Assembly (NCBI GenBank): GCA_947474715.1
Contig: CANJJT010000069.1
Coordinates: forward strand, 1-21,855
Length of the DNA: 21,855 bases
DNA from: CAIYPG01 sp903864555
GTDB taxonomy: Bacteria > Pseudomonadota > Gammaproteobacteria > Burkholderiales > SG8-39
Reading direction: 5' to 3'
The position numbers were made by a program, and so were the translations under genes. The notes under the pieces were generated by a model that was given only the letters and a program-made list of their open reading frames with translations, was not told the DNA's origin and did no database searches. Of this stretch, positions 14,670 to 21,855 are shown one piece after another; the stretch's first letter is position 1, and every line of letters begins with the position of its first letter.

Positions 14670-15584
14670 TCAGTGGGCGAATGGCGACCCGGCATTTGCC
14701 AGCCAGTCGCGCAGGGCATCGCCCACGCGGTAGAAAGACAGCACGGTGAACACCACCACCACACCGGGCGCAATGCCGGCGCCAGGGTTGACCAGGATGT
14801 AACGGAAGCTTTCCGCCAGTGACTGGCCCCAGCTGGGGTTGGGTGGCTGGATGCCGATGCCGAGGAAGCTCAGGCCGGTCTGCGCCAGCATGGCACTGCC
14901 GCAAAGGAAGGTCACCTTCACCAGCGCCGGGCCGGCGGCATTGGGCAGCACGTGGCGCCACATGCGATACATGGCGCTGGCGCCATACAGCCGCGTGATG
15001 ATGACGAACTCGCGGTCACGCACCACCAGCACACCCGAGCGCACCACGCGCGCCAGCGAGGGCGCGTAGACCATGCCCAGGGCCAGCATGCTGTTGAACA
15101 GGCTCACCCCCAGCACCGTGGTCAGCACCAGGCACAGGATGATGCCGGGGAACACCAGCAGCGCATCGACGATGCGCATCAGCACCTGGTCGATGCGGCC
15201 GCCGAGGTAGCCCGCGGCGAGGCCCCAGGGGATGCCCACCACACAGGCGGTGAAGATGCAGATCAGCACGCCCAGCAGCGCCGGGCGGGCGCCCATCATC
15301 AGGCGGCTGGCGACATCACGGCCGATCTCGTCGGTGCCCAGCCAGTGCGCCATGGAGAAGGGTGCATGACGGTTGGGAATATTCTGCGTGATCGGGTCAT
15401 AGGGAGCCAGTGCCGTGCCGAAGATAGCAATGACCATGAGAAAGAGCAGGTAGCCGCCGGCCAGCCACAAGCCAGGGGAGGCCTTGCGGACGCGTCCCCA
15501 GAGCGATCGCGACGGCATCGCCGGCGCACCTTCGTCCAGGCGGGCCTGCGGCACCTTGGGATCCATGATGGCTGCATCGCTCAT
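14670..15584 (-). CDS. ABC transporter permease, DppC/OppC type
   Basis: This 304-residue inner-membrane permease is the second channel subunit of a peptide/nickel-class importer. It has an N-terminal helix (about 38-60), the family motif LGTDEIGRD (82-90), several further membrane helices and the EAA loop EFVIITRLYGASAMYRMWRHVLPN from residue 192, which contacts the ATPases. It ends with the typical LSFLGIGIQPPNPSWG segment (238-253). AGGAG lies 6 bases before the ATG. It is last in the operon, 52 bases after the DppB-type gene; TGTTGAA (15603-15609) and TTCAACA (15625-15631) form a hairpin in that gap. It converges on the PilZ remnant with only 19 bases between. Confidence 0.94.
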   Translation of the reverse strand: MSDAAIMDPKVPQARLDEGAPAMPSRSLWGRVRKASPGLWLAGGYLLFLMVIAIFGTALAPYDPITQNIPNRHAPFSMAHWLGTDEIGRDVASRLMMGARPALLGVLICIFTACVVGIPWGLAAGYLGGRIDQVLMRIVDALLVFPGIILCLVLTTVLGVSLFNSMLALGMVYAPSLARVVRSGVLVVRDREFVIITRLYGASAMYRMWRHVLPNAAGPALVKVTFLCGSAMLAQTGLSFLGIGIQPPNPSWGQSLAESFRYILVNPGAGIAPGVVVVFTVLSFYRVGDALRDWLANAGSPFAH

Positions 15585-15636
15585 GTCCAGCTCCTAACCG
15601 GATGTTGAATAAGGGGAGTCGATTTTCAACAGCCTG

Positions 15637-16614
15637 CTAACGCCTTGTGCGCGGGTCCAGCATGGCGCAGCCGATGTCCACCACCAGGCTGATCATGACA
15701 AACACCACGGTGAGCACCAGTGCCACGCTCTGCACGGTGGGGTAATCCTTCTGCAGGACGGCGGTCACCAGCATCGACCCCAGTCCGGGAATGACGAACA
15801 CCGACTCCACCAGCACCGCGCCACCGAACAGGCTGGCAGCAATGATGCCGATCACGGTAACCAGCGGAATCAGCGCGTTCTTCAGCGCAAAGCGGAAGAA
15901 GATCTGCATCGGCGACAAGCCCAGTGCCCAGGCGGTGCGGATGTAGCTCGAGTCGAGCGCCTCCAGCATGCCGCTGCGGGTGAAGCGCACGATGGCCGCA
16001 GCCGCCCCCGAGGCCAGCGTCAGCGAGGGCAGCACCAGCGCCTGCACATGCTCGCGCCAGCCGAAGTCCACCGGCGGCACACCGGTGGCGGGAAACCAGT
16101 TGAGCTTGAGCGCAAAGAAATTCACCGCCAGCATGGCCAGCCAGAATTCCGGCATGGCCAGCCCCAGGCCCGACACGCTGGTGACGGCCGAGTCGATGCG
16201 GTTGTGGCGGTTGATGGCCGAGAGCACGCCCAGCGGAATGCCGATCAGCAGTGACAGCAGCAACGCAATCACGCTCAGTTCGATGGTGAGGGGCAGCCGC
16301 TCGACGATGGCCTGGGAGATGTTGCGATGGTCGGTGAGCGAACGCCCCAGGTCGCCCTTGGCGGCGCTGGAGAGCCAGTCGTAGTACTGCACGTGCAAGG
16401 GCCGGTCCAGGCCCATCTTGGCGCGCATCACCGCAACGGCTTCGGCCGAGGTCTCAGCGCCCAGCACTTCCTCGGCGGCACCGCCAGGGATGATCTGCAC
16501 CAGCCCGAAGATGAGGAGGGTGCCGAACAGGACCGTGGGGATCACTGCAGCCACGCGCTGCAGGATCACCAGCCACATCGGGGTCACGCCGGATTGCACC
16601 GCGCTTGCCGCCAT
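15637..16614 (-). CDS. ABC transporter permease, DppB/OppB type
   Basis: This 325-residue protein is the first channel subunit of the importer. It has the N-terminal helix common to the family (about 17-42), MGLDRPLHVQYYDWL (67-81), KGDLGRSLTDHRNISQAIVE (86-105), a row of membrane helices and the EAA loop around YIRTAWALGLSPMQIFFRF (224-242). The end, FVIPGLGSMLVTAVLQKDYP, is typical. The gap to the binding-protein gene upstream is 34 bases, so both are surely on one transcript. The substrate class (peptide, nickel, glutathione or other) cannot be read from permeases. Confidence 0.94.
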   Translation of the reverse strand: MAASAVQSGVTPMWLVILQRVAAVIPTVLFGTLLIFGLVQIIPGGAAEEVLGAETSAEAVAVMRAKMGLDRPLHVQYYDWLSSAAKGDLGRSLTDHRNISQAIVERLPLTIELSVIALLLSLLIGIPLGVLSAINRHNRIDSAVTSVSGLGLAMPEFWLAMLAVNFFALKLNWFPATGVPPVDFGWREHVQALVLPSLTLASGAAAAIVRFTRSGMLEALDSSYIRTAWALGLSPMQIFFRFALKNALIPLVTVIGIIAASLFGGAVLVESVFVIPGLGSMLVTAVLQKDYPTVQSVALVLTVVFVMISLVVDIGCAMLDPRTRR

Positions 16615-16648
16615 GTCCTGTTCCCTCTCCTCGCCCGCTGTCGTAGGA

Positions 16649-18238
16649 CTACTTGCTGCCGATGAAATACCAGGTGACCGGATTGATCTTGCCCATCAGG
16701 TTGGGCTGCTCGCCGGCGAGTTCCTTCACATAGATGGCATAGTTGGGCGCGTAGAACAGCGACACCTTGGGCACATGCTCGATCCACAGGCGGTTGAGTT
16801 CGTCGTAGAGCGGCTTTTGCGCCTTGCGGTCGTAGGTCTTCGACAGTTTTTCGATGACTTCGTCGACGCCGGCAAACTTGGTCTTGCCGGTGTTGAACAG
16901 CCCGGTGGAGCTGAAATTGCCCTCAAAGGTAAGGAAGGGATCGGGCCGCCCGGAGAAGCCCACCTGATAGGACATCAGGCTCTTCTCGACGTTGAAGGCG
17001 CGGTTGCAGGCACTGCCCTGGCGGAACTCCACTTCCAGGGTGACGCCGGCCGCCTTCATCTGTTCCTTCTCGATGTCGGTGATATCCGAGCCATAGCCGA
17101 GCACGCTGTTGGTGGCGCACAGCTTGAGCGTCACGCCCGTGGGAAAGCCCGCCTCGGCGAGCAGCCTGCGCGCGCGCACCGGGTCGTACTTCACCGCGCC
17201 CTCGAGCTTCTTGGTATAGGCCCAGCTCTCCGGTGGCAGCGGCATCAGCGCCGGACCGCCGCTATTGCCCGGCCCGAGGATGGCATCGGCCAGCACCTGG
17301 CGGTCCACCGACATGTTGATGGCCTGGCGCACCTTCTGGTTGTCCAGCGGCGGCGTGCTGGTGTTCCAGGAGATCTGGTAATAGCGCGTGGTCGGCTCCT
17401 TGGCCACCCGCAGGCGCGGATTGTCGCGCACCACGCCCAGGTTCTTCGGGTCGATCTGGTAGGCGAAGTCCAGTTGACCGGACAGGATGGCGCTCGCCAG
17501 CGAGGTGGCATTGGGCACGAAGCGGAACTGGATGCCCGCGAGGCGGGTGGCCTTGGCATTCCAGTAGCCCGGATCACGGTCGAGGATGAGGCCCTGGCCG
17601 GAGATCCAGTTCTTCACCTTGAAGGGGCCGGCGCCGACCGGGCTGCGGGCGAAGTCCTTGCCCAGCTTCTGCACGGCCGTGGGCGAGACCATCATGCCGG
17701 CGCGGTCGGCCAGCAGGATGGGCATGGAGGAATTCTCCGCCTTCATGCGCAGCACCACGGTCTGCTCGTCGACGATGTCGACGCGCTCGATCTCATCCAG
17801 GTCGTTGAGGATCTTGGCCTCTTTCAGGCGCTGGATGTTGAAGCGCACCGCCTCGGCATTGAAGGGCGTGCCGTCATGGAACTTCACGCCCTGGCGCAGC
17901 TTCAGCTCGAAACCACGCTTGTCCGCGCCGACGAAACGCCATTGCGTGGCGAGGCCGGGCTGCGGCTCCAGAGTCTTCGGATTGAAGTGGATCAGGCGGT
18001 CGAAGATGCTGTAGAGCATGGGATAGTCGAAGCCCGAGGTGCCCACATGCGGGTCGAGCGTGTAGGGCTCGGAGAGCACGCCCAGGTTGACCACGTTGGA
18101 CTTGGCATCGGCGCGCGCGTCGGGCGCCCCGGCGACCAACGACACGGATACGGCCAGTGACAGGGCCAGTGACAGCGCGCCGCCGAGGCGGCGTTGCCGC
18201 CTGGCAGTCGGGTTGGGGCTTGCTGACTTCATGAACAT
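16649..18238 (-). CDS. ABC transporter substrate-binding protein, family 5 (peptide/nickel)
   Basis: The 529-residue precursor starts at the ATG at 18238, with GGAGGAG ending 6 bases upstream; a longer frame to 18280 is less likely. Residues 1-43 form a signal peptide with a twin-basic n-region, an ALSLALSLAVSVSLVAG core and cleavage near ARA. There is no lipobox. The mature protein shows the family 5 pattern: LSEPYTLDPHVG, RGFELKLRQGVKFHDGTPFNAEAVRFNIQR (read in two parts) and a C-terminal domain ending near NPVTWYF. It captures the substrate in the periplasm for the two permeases. The position third in the operon, after both ATPases, differs from the dppABCDF order of E. coli. The ligand is unknown. 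Confidence 0.93.
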   Translation of the reverse strand: MFMKSASPNPTARRQRRLGGALSLALSLAVSVSLVAGAPDARADAKSNVVNLGVLSEPYTLDPHVGTSGFDYPMLYSIFDRLIHFNPKTLEPQPGLATQWRFVGADKRGFELKLRQGVKFHDGTPFNAEAVRFNIQRLKEAKILNDLDEIERVDIVDEQTVVLRMKAENSSMPILLADRAGMMVSPTAVQKLGKDFARSPVGAGPFKVKNWISGQGLILDRDPGYWNAKATRLAGIQFRFVPNATSLASAILSGQLDFAYQIDPKNLGVVRDNPRLRVAKEPTTRYYQISWNTSTPPLDNQKVRQAINMSVDRQVLADAILGPGNSGGPALMPLPPESWAYTKKLEGAVKYDPVRARRLLAEAGFPTGVTLKLCATNSVLGYGSDITDIEKEQMKAAGVTLEVEFRQGSACNRAFNVEKSLMSYQVGFSGRPDPFLTFEGNFSSTGLFNTGKTKFAGVDEVIEKLSKTYDRKAQKPLYDELNRLWIEHVPKVSLFYAPNYAIYVKELAGEQPNLMGKINPVTWYFIGSK

Positions 18239-18295
18239 GGACGGCTCCTCCGGTTGGGTCTGCAATGCGTGGGAATGCATCCGGGCCTGAGGTGA

Positions 18296-19333
18296 CTAGA
18301 CACCGGTTGCGGGTGCTGCCTGGGGGACGACGGAAATTTCCTCGGCGCGGTGGCAGGCCAGCCTGGCGCCGCGGAATTCACGCAGCTGCGGCTCTTCATG
18401 GCGGCAGCGTTCGATGACAAAGGGGCAACGCGGATGGAAGCGGCAGCCCGTGGGCGGGTGTGCCGGATCACCAATCTCGCCGGCCAGCTGCACGCGCTCC
18501 ACCCGCGAGGCGGCCTGCAGTGAAGGGACGGCCTCGATGAGGGCGCGGCAGTACGGATGCGAAGGCTGGCCGATCACGCGGGGCGCCGGCCCCAGCTCCG
18601 CCAGCTTGCCCAGATAGAGCACCGCCACCGACGTGGCCAGTTGCGACACGGCGCCCATGTCATGCGAGATGAGCAGGTAGGTGAGCTGCTCGGAGACCTT
18701 GAGCTGGTCCAGCAGCACCAGCACTTCGTTCCTGACCGAGACATCCAGCGCCGAGACCGCTTCATCCAGGATGATCAGCCGCGGCCGCGCCACCAGGGCG
18801 CGCGCGATGGTGACGCGCTGGCGCTGTCCCCCGGACAGTTGCTGTGGCAGCCGGTCCATGAGCCGGGCATGCAGGCCGACCCGTCCCAGGTAGTCGGCGG
18901 CGATGTCGCGCTGGGTGTTGCGGTCCAGGCGCTCGCGCAAGCGCGGCTCGACGATGCTGCGCCACACCGGCCAGCGCGGGTTGAGCGCCGAGGTCGGGTC
19001 CTGAAAGACGATCTGCACACCGCAGGCGCCGGCGGTGGCAGCCCGATCAGCGCCGGCCGTGAGTTCCACGCCATCGAGCCGGATGGACCCGGATTCGACC
19101 GGCCCGAGGCCGGCAATGGCACGGGCAATGGTGGACTTGCCCGAACCGGATTCGCCGATCAGGGCGAGCGTGCTGCCCCGCGCGATGGTGAAGGAGACGC
19201 CGGCCACGGCCTGCACCGGGGTACGGGTCAGGCCGCGATAGACGACGCTCAAGTTCTCCACCTGGAGGATGATTTCACCCGCCGGTGAATCAGTCGAGGC
19301 AGGCGGTTGGACAGGCCGCAGCAGCGCGCTCAT
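18296..19333 (-). CDS. ABC transporter ATP-binding protein, DppF/OppF type
   Basis: This 345-residue ATPase has Walker A GESGSGKST (60-68), the signature LSGGQRQRVTIARAL, Walker B LIILDEAVSALDV and the switch His in LLISHDMG. The C-terminal extension has GCRFHPRCPFVIERC, the cysteine-containing tail of oligopeptide-transporter ATPases, which can hold an iron-sulfur cluster in some members. The start codon overlaps the stop of the preceding ATPase gene by four bases (ATGA), with GGAGAAGG inside that gene as ribosome binding site, so translation is coupled. It powers import with the other ATPase as a heterodimer. Confidence 0.95.
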   Translation of the reverse strand: MSALLRPVQPPASTDSPAGEIILQVENLSVVYRGLTRTPVQAVAGVSFTIARGSTLALIGESGSGKSTIARAIAGLGPVESGSIRLDGVELTAGADRAATAGACGVQIVFQDPTSALNPRWPVWRSIVEPRLRERLDRNTQRDIAADYLGRVGLHARLMDRLPQQLSGGQRQRVTIARALVARPRLIILDEAVSALDVSVRNEVLVLLDQLKVSEQLTYLLISHDMGAVSQLATSVAVLYLGKLAELGPAPRVIGQPSHPYCRALIEAVPSLQAASRVERVQLAGEIGDPAHPPTGCRFHPRCPFVIERCRHEEPQLREFRGARLACHRAEEISVVPQAAPATGV

Positions 19334-20325
19334 GCCGCCTTCTCCACAAAGGCATGCACGCCGGCTCCGGCGGCACGCCAGCAGCGGAAGGCTTCCCCCT
19401 GGCTGCCATCCAGGAAAGTTTGCGCACGCTCACAACCATCTGCTGCAGCCGGGCAGCGCGGCTGGAAGCGACAGCCCACCGGCCAGTTTCCTGGCATCGG
19501 CGGGGTGCCCTGGATGCCCCCGCGCAGCACGCCGATCTGGGACAGGTCGGGCACGCAGCGCACCAGCCCCTGGGTGTAGGGATGGTGGGGCGAGCGCAGC
19601 AGCGCCTGGGCCTGCCCCAGTTCCACCAGTTCGCCGGCATAGGCCACGGCGATACGCTGGCACAGGCGCGCCACCAGCCCGAGATCGTGGCTGATGAACA
19701 GCACCGAGATGCCATGCTCGCGGCTCAGCTTTTCCAGCAGGCGCACGATTTCGTCCTGGGTGGTGACATCCAGCGAGGTGGTGGGCTCGTCCGCCAGCAA
19801 CAGGCGGGCACCGCCGGCCAGCGCCATGGCGATCATGACGCGCTGACACATGCCCCCGGAGAACTGATGCGGAAAGAAGCCCAGGCGCGAAGCCGGCTCG
19901 GGTATGCCCACCATGTCGAGCAGCTCGATGGCACGGGTGCGCGCGGCGCCACGCGACAGCGATTGATGCGCGCGCACCGCCGCCATCATCTGGGTGCCGA
20001 TGCTGAAGGTCGGATTGAGGGCAGCCACCGGTTCCTGGAACACCATGCCGATGCGATTGCCGCGCAGGCGACGCATGGCTGGCTCCGACAGGGCCAGCAG
20101 GTCCGTGCCCTCGAACAGGATGCGACCGCTCGCCTGGATGTTGCTCGGCAACAACCGCATCGCCGCCAGCGCCGTCAGCGTCTTGCCACTGCCGCTTTCG
20201 CCCACCAGCCCGAAGATCTCGCCCTGGGCAATCTCCAGTGATACGCCCGAAAGCAGCGGCACGCTGCCCTGGTCATTGACCAGTTGCAGGCCGAGATTCT
20301 CGATTTGCAGCGCCGGGACACTCAT
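19330..20325 (-). CDS. ABC transporter ATP-binding protein, DppD/OppD type
   Basis: The 331-residue protein begins with MSVPALQIENLGLQLV, as expected for the family, at the ATG at 20325. A frame open to 20685 adds 120 residues without domain character and is rejected. Motifs are Walker A GESGSGKT (42-49), signature FSGGMCQRVMIAMAL, Walker B LLADEPTTSLDV, switch LFISHDLG and the C-terminal PVGCRFQPRCPAAADGC tail. The start lacks a good ribosome binding site, but the TGA of a 35-codon upstream ORF overlaps it as ATGA, so it may rely on coupled translation. It is first of the five importer genes. Confidence 0.93.
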   Translation of the reverse strand: MSVPALQIENLGLQLVNDQGSVPLLSGVSLEIAQGEIFGLVGESGSGKTLTALAAMRLLPSNIQASGRILFEGTDLLALSEPAMRRLRGNRIGMVFQEPVAALNPTFSIGTQMMAAVRAHQSLSRGAARTRAIELLDMVGIPEPASRLGFFPHQFSGGMCQRVMIAMALAGGARLLLADEPTTSLDVTTQDEIVRLLEKLSREHGISVLFISHDLGLVARLCQRIAVAYAGELVELGQAQALLRSPHHPYTQGLVRCVPDLSQIGVLRGGIQGTPPMPGNWPVGCRFQPRCPAAADGCERAQTFLDGSQGEAFRCWRAAGAGVHAFVEKAA

Positions 20326-20429
20326 GCAGACGGGCGCCTCTGCTGGCCTACCGTCAGGATGCAGGCGCACCACAGCAACCGGGCTGGCGTGGCCGAAGAC
20401 AGACGGATGACAGCGGTTCGGCGAACCAT
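20322..20429 (-). CDS. Possible 35-residue leader ORF coupled to the DppD-type gene
   Basis: On the minus strand an ATG at 20429 opens a 35-codon frame, beginning MVRRTAVIRLSS, whose TGA shares bases with the start codon of the ATPase gene (ATGA). A strong Shine-Dalgarno-like AAGGAGGAG lies at 20441-20449. Its distance to the ATG, 11 bases from the last GGAG, is longer than ideal. The peptide is basic at its N-terminus and has a short hydrophobic centre (LLWCACILTV). I do not recognise it. It could exist only to load ribosomes onto the ATPase gene. No attenuator hairpin or codon run supports a classic leader. Confidence 0.4.
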   Translation of the reverse strand: MVRRTAVIRLSSATPARLLWCACILTVGQQRRPSA

Positions 20430-20818
20430 GATAGTGCGCACTCCTCCTTGTGGTCCCGCCAGGAATGGGTGGCTCGATCGAGTCGGGCTCTGTGCCTGTC
20501 GGGAGAGCTAGTCTAGACGAAGTGTGATGCCACCAGTGCGCGTTCCTAAAGCCGAACGCGGCGGTGTGCCCGGATCTTTCCGGCCCCGGGCCTGGTACAG
20601 GCATCCAGGCGCGGACCCGCCAAAACATTGCGTGCGGCGCCGGGAACCCATTCGGGGAACCCGGGTCCAAATGGAGGCCGGCCATGAGCCAGCACCGTGG
20701 CAGTGCCGGGACGTCACCCCGAAGGTACTTGCATGCGGGAGGGCGAGCCCCCTACACTACCGGCGCACTGCAGGCATCAGCCTGATATCTTTGATGAGAA
20801 ATTGAACTGGAGACGTCA
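20430..20818. other. Divergent intergenic region between importer operon and BI-1-type gene
   Basis: About 390 bases contain the AAGGAGGAG site on the minus strand and a possible sigma-70 promoter on the plus strand (20729-20758). I see no convincing promoter for the importer operon. ORFs of up to about 90 codons on the plus strand at 20524-20805 lack domain character and are rejected. Confidence 0.45.
20729..20758 (+). promoter_or_regulatory. Possible sigma-70 promoter for the BI-1-type gene
   Basis: TTGCAT at 20729-20734 and TACACT at 20753-20758, each 4 of 6 to consensus, are 18 bases apart. The start would be near 20765, about 54 bases before the ATG. Confidence 0.4.
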
Positions 20819-21511
20819 ATGAGCCTTCTCAATAACACCCCGGCCAGGACCTACGCCGAGATGGATGCTACCGGCAACGTTGCTTCGGTACTGGATACCA
20901 ACAAGGTCATCCGCAACACCTACATCCTGCTGTCCATGACGCTGGCCTTTGCCGCGGTCAGCGCCGGCACGGCCATGGCGCTCAACCTGCCCCATCCGGG
21001 ACTGATCATCACCCTGGTGGGTTACTTCGGGCTGTTGTTCGCGACCATGAAACTGCGCAACAGCGGCTGGGCGCTGGTGTCCATTTTCGCCCTCACCGGC
21101 TTCATGGGCTACACCCTCGGCCCCATCATCAGCCATTACCTCGCCATGCCCAACGGCGGGCAGACGGTCATGACGGCCATGGGCGGCACGGCGGCCATCT
21201 TCCTGGGTCTGTCCACCTATGCCCTCACCACCCGCAAGGACTTCAGCTTCATGGGCGGCTTCCTGATGGTGGGCGTGCTGGTGGCCTTCCTGGCAGGCCT
21301 GGCGGCGATCTTCTTCGAGATCCCGGCACTGTCGCTGGCCGTGTCCGGCGCCTTCGTGCTGATCTCCTCCGGCCTCATCCTGTGGGAGACCAGCAACATC
21401 ATCCACGGTGGCGAAACCAACTACGTCATGGCGACGGTAAGCCTGTTCGTGTCCATCTTCAACCTGTTCACCAGCCTGCTGCACCTGCTGGGATTCTCCA
21501 CCAGCGACTAG
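20819..21511 (+). CDS. Bax inhibitor-1/YccA family membrane protein
   Basis: The 230-residue protein has a short soluble N-terminus (1-30) followed by seven predicted membrane helices with little loop sequence, the layout of the BI-1/TMBIM family (YccA, YbhL). Recognisable stretches are FALTGFMGYTLGPIIS after the third helix and the end ETSNIIHGGETNYVMATVSL, followed by FVSIFNLFTSLLHLLG, which carries the acidic residues near the membrane thought to matter for pH-sensitive ion leak. YccA in E. coli associates with the FtsH protease; whether this protein does is not shown. GGAG lies 6 bases before the ATG. It is a single-gene unit closed by a strong terminator. Confidence 0.94.
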   Translation: MSLLNNTPARTYAEMDATGNVASVLDTNKVIRNTYILLSMTLAFAAVSAGTAMALNLPHPGLIITLVGYFGLLFATMKLRNSGWALVSIFALTGFMGYTLGPIISHYLAMPNGGQTVMTAMGGTAAIFLGLSTYALTTRKDFSFMGGFLMVGVLVAFLAGLAAIFFEIPALSLAVSGAFVLISSGLILWETSNIIHGGETNYVMATVSLFVSIFNLFTSLLHLLGFSTSD

Positions 21512-21546
21512 GCCGGCCGTCGACAAGCTCGGCAACAGAAAGAACA

Positions 21547-21580
21547 GGGCCGCTGCCGGCTACCGGCAGCGGCCCTTTTT
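21547..21580 (+). terminator. Intrinsic terminator of the BI-1-type gene
   Basis: GGGCCGCTGCCGG (21547-21559) pairs perfectly with CCGGCAGCGGCCC (21563-21575) across the three-base loop CTA, followed by TTTTT. A 13-bp perfect GC stem plus T-run 36 bases after the stop codon is a textbook terminator. Confidence 0.92.
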
Positions 21581-21687
21581 CATGGCTCTTCGTCGATTTC
21601 CGGGGAAAAGTCTGGCACCTGCCAAATCTGTTTTTAGTACCTGGATAACAATCGACTCATATCTGCAAGCAGGGATAATTCACTACT

Positions 21688-21760
21688 GTCATCCCCGCGC
21701 AGGCGAGGATCCATTTTCTTGGAGGCAGTCAACATGGATTCCCGCCTGCGCGGGAATGAC
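21688..21760. repeat. Palindromic repeat element, REP/MITE-like
   Basis: The 27-base arms at 21688-21714 and 21734-21760 are reverse complements at about 24 of 27 positions around a 19-base centre. The arms begin GTCATCCCCGCGCAGGCG and contain an internal CCCGC/GCGGG palindrome, like the inner unit at 3036-3117 but with a different core. Only 7 bases separate it from the right terminal repeat. It produces a spurious minus-strand ORF (63 codons) rich in Arg. Confidence 0.85.
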
Positions 21761-21767
21761 GCCGGAG

Positions 21768-21855
21768 ATCGATGGCTTTCGTCAAAACCCATGGCTGCCT
21801 TGTGCAAGGCAAGGAAAAAGCGCATTCAGGGGGGCAAGGCAGGTGCGATTGTCGG
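21768..21855. repeat. Right copy of the 88-base terminal direct repeat
   Basis: This stretch is identical to bases 1-88 and ends with the window. See the left copy for interpretation. Confidence 0.95.

Noticed and set aside
16418..18160. 580-codon plus-strand ORF opposite the binding-protein gene
   Set aside because: The minus strand encodes an unmistakable family 5 binding protein; this frame is its antisense shadow.
19285..20241. 318-codon plus-strand ORF opposite the DppD-type ATPase gene
   Set aside because: It is antisense to intact Walker A, signature and Walker B motifs and has no domain of its own.
14670..20325. Specific assignment of the importer to dipeptides, nickel or glutathione
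   Set aside because: The binding protein has no lipobox or ligand signature readable by eye, so only the general class is supported.
20326..20685. 120-residue N-terminal extension of the DppD-type ATPase
   Set aside because: It is a Pro/Arg/His-rich extension without family similarity; the family N-terminus begins at the ATG at 20325.
21634..21825. 63-codon minus-strand ORF near the right end
   Set aside because: It runs through the palindromic element and the terminal repeat; its Arg-rich sequence is a by-product of the repeat.
1..21855. Plasmid or phage identity based on the identical ends
   Set aside because: No replication, partition, mobilisation, integrase or virion gene is present, so identical ends alone do not justify it.

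Overview
The window is high-GC proteobacterial DNA. A periplasmic Bug/TctC-type binding protein, a MmgE/PrpD protein, a Dpp/Opp-type transporter and palindromic repeats with cores like CCCGCGAAAGCGGG together suggest a Beta- or Gammaproteobacterium with a metabolism based on carboxylic and fatty acids. I cannot place it more precisely by eye. No tRNA, rRNA, CRISPR array, integrase, transposase or replication gene is visible.

Positions 1-5948 form a catabolic block. An acyl-CoA dehydrogenase lies on the minus strand. Diverging from it on the plus strand are a TctC/Bug solute-binding protein with a good sigma-70-like promoter, a MmgE/PrpD-family protein and an iron-alcohol-dehydrogenase-fold protein. 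The last has lost two of its four metal ligands. A short piece resembling the C-terminus of a second Bug protein remains next to the dehydrogenase. A nested palindromic (MITE-like) element lies between the Bug and PrpD genes.

Positions 6261-14650 hold the least familiar part. Two adjacent minus-strand genes encode large exported paralogs of about 860 residues. They are cysteine-rich, have a Thr/Pro-rich linker and a small C-terminal module, and I do not recognise their family. Upstream is a sigma-54-like -24/-12 site, and further upstream are two identical heptamers 21 bp apart. Diverging from them are an OmpR-type response regulator, an HPK with two membrane segments, and a small PilZ-domain gene that appears broken by a one-base deletion. 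This regulatory block looks more AT-rich at third codon positions than its surroundings.

Positions 14670-20429 are a minus-strand dipeptide/oligopeptide-type ABC transporter operon in the order ATPase D, ATPase F, binding protein, permease B, permease C. A possible 35-codon leader ORF overlaps the dppD-like start. Positions 20819-21511 encode a Bax-inhibitor-1/YccA-type membrane protein, followed by a perfect intrinsic terminator.

The first 88 and last 88 bases of the window are identical. Either this is a complete contig closing on itself, or its two ends stop in copies of one dispersed repeat. The lack of replication genes and the palindromic element beside the right-hand copy favour the repeat explanation.
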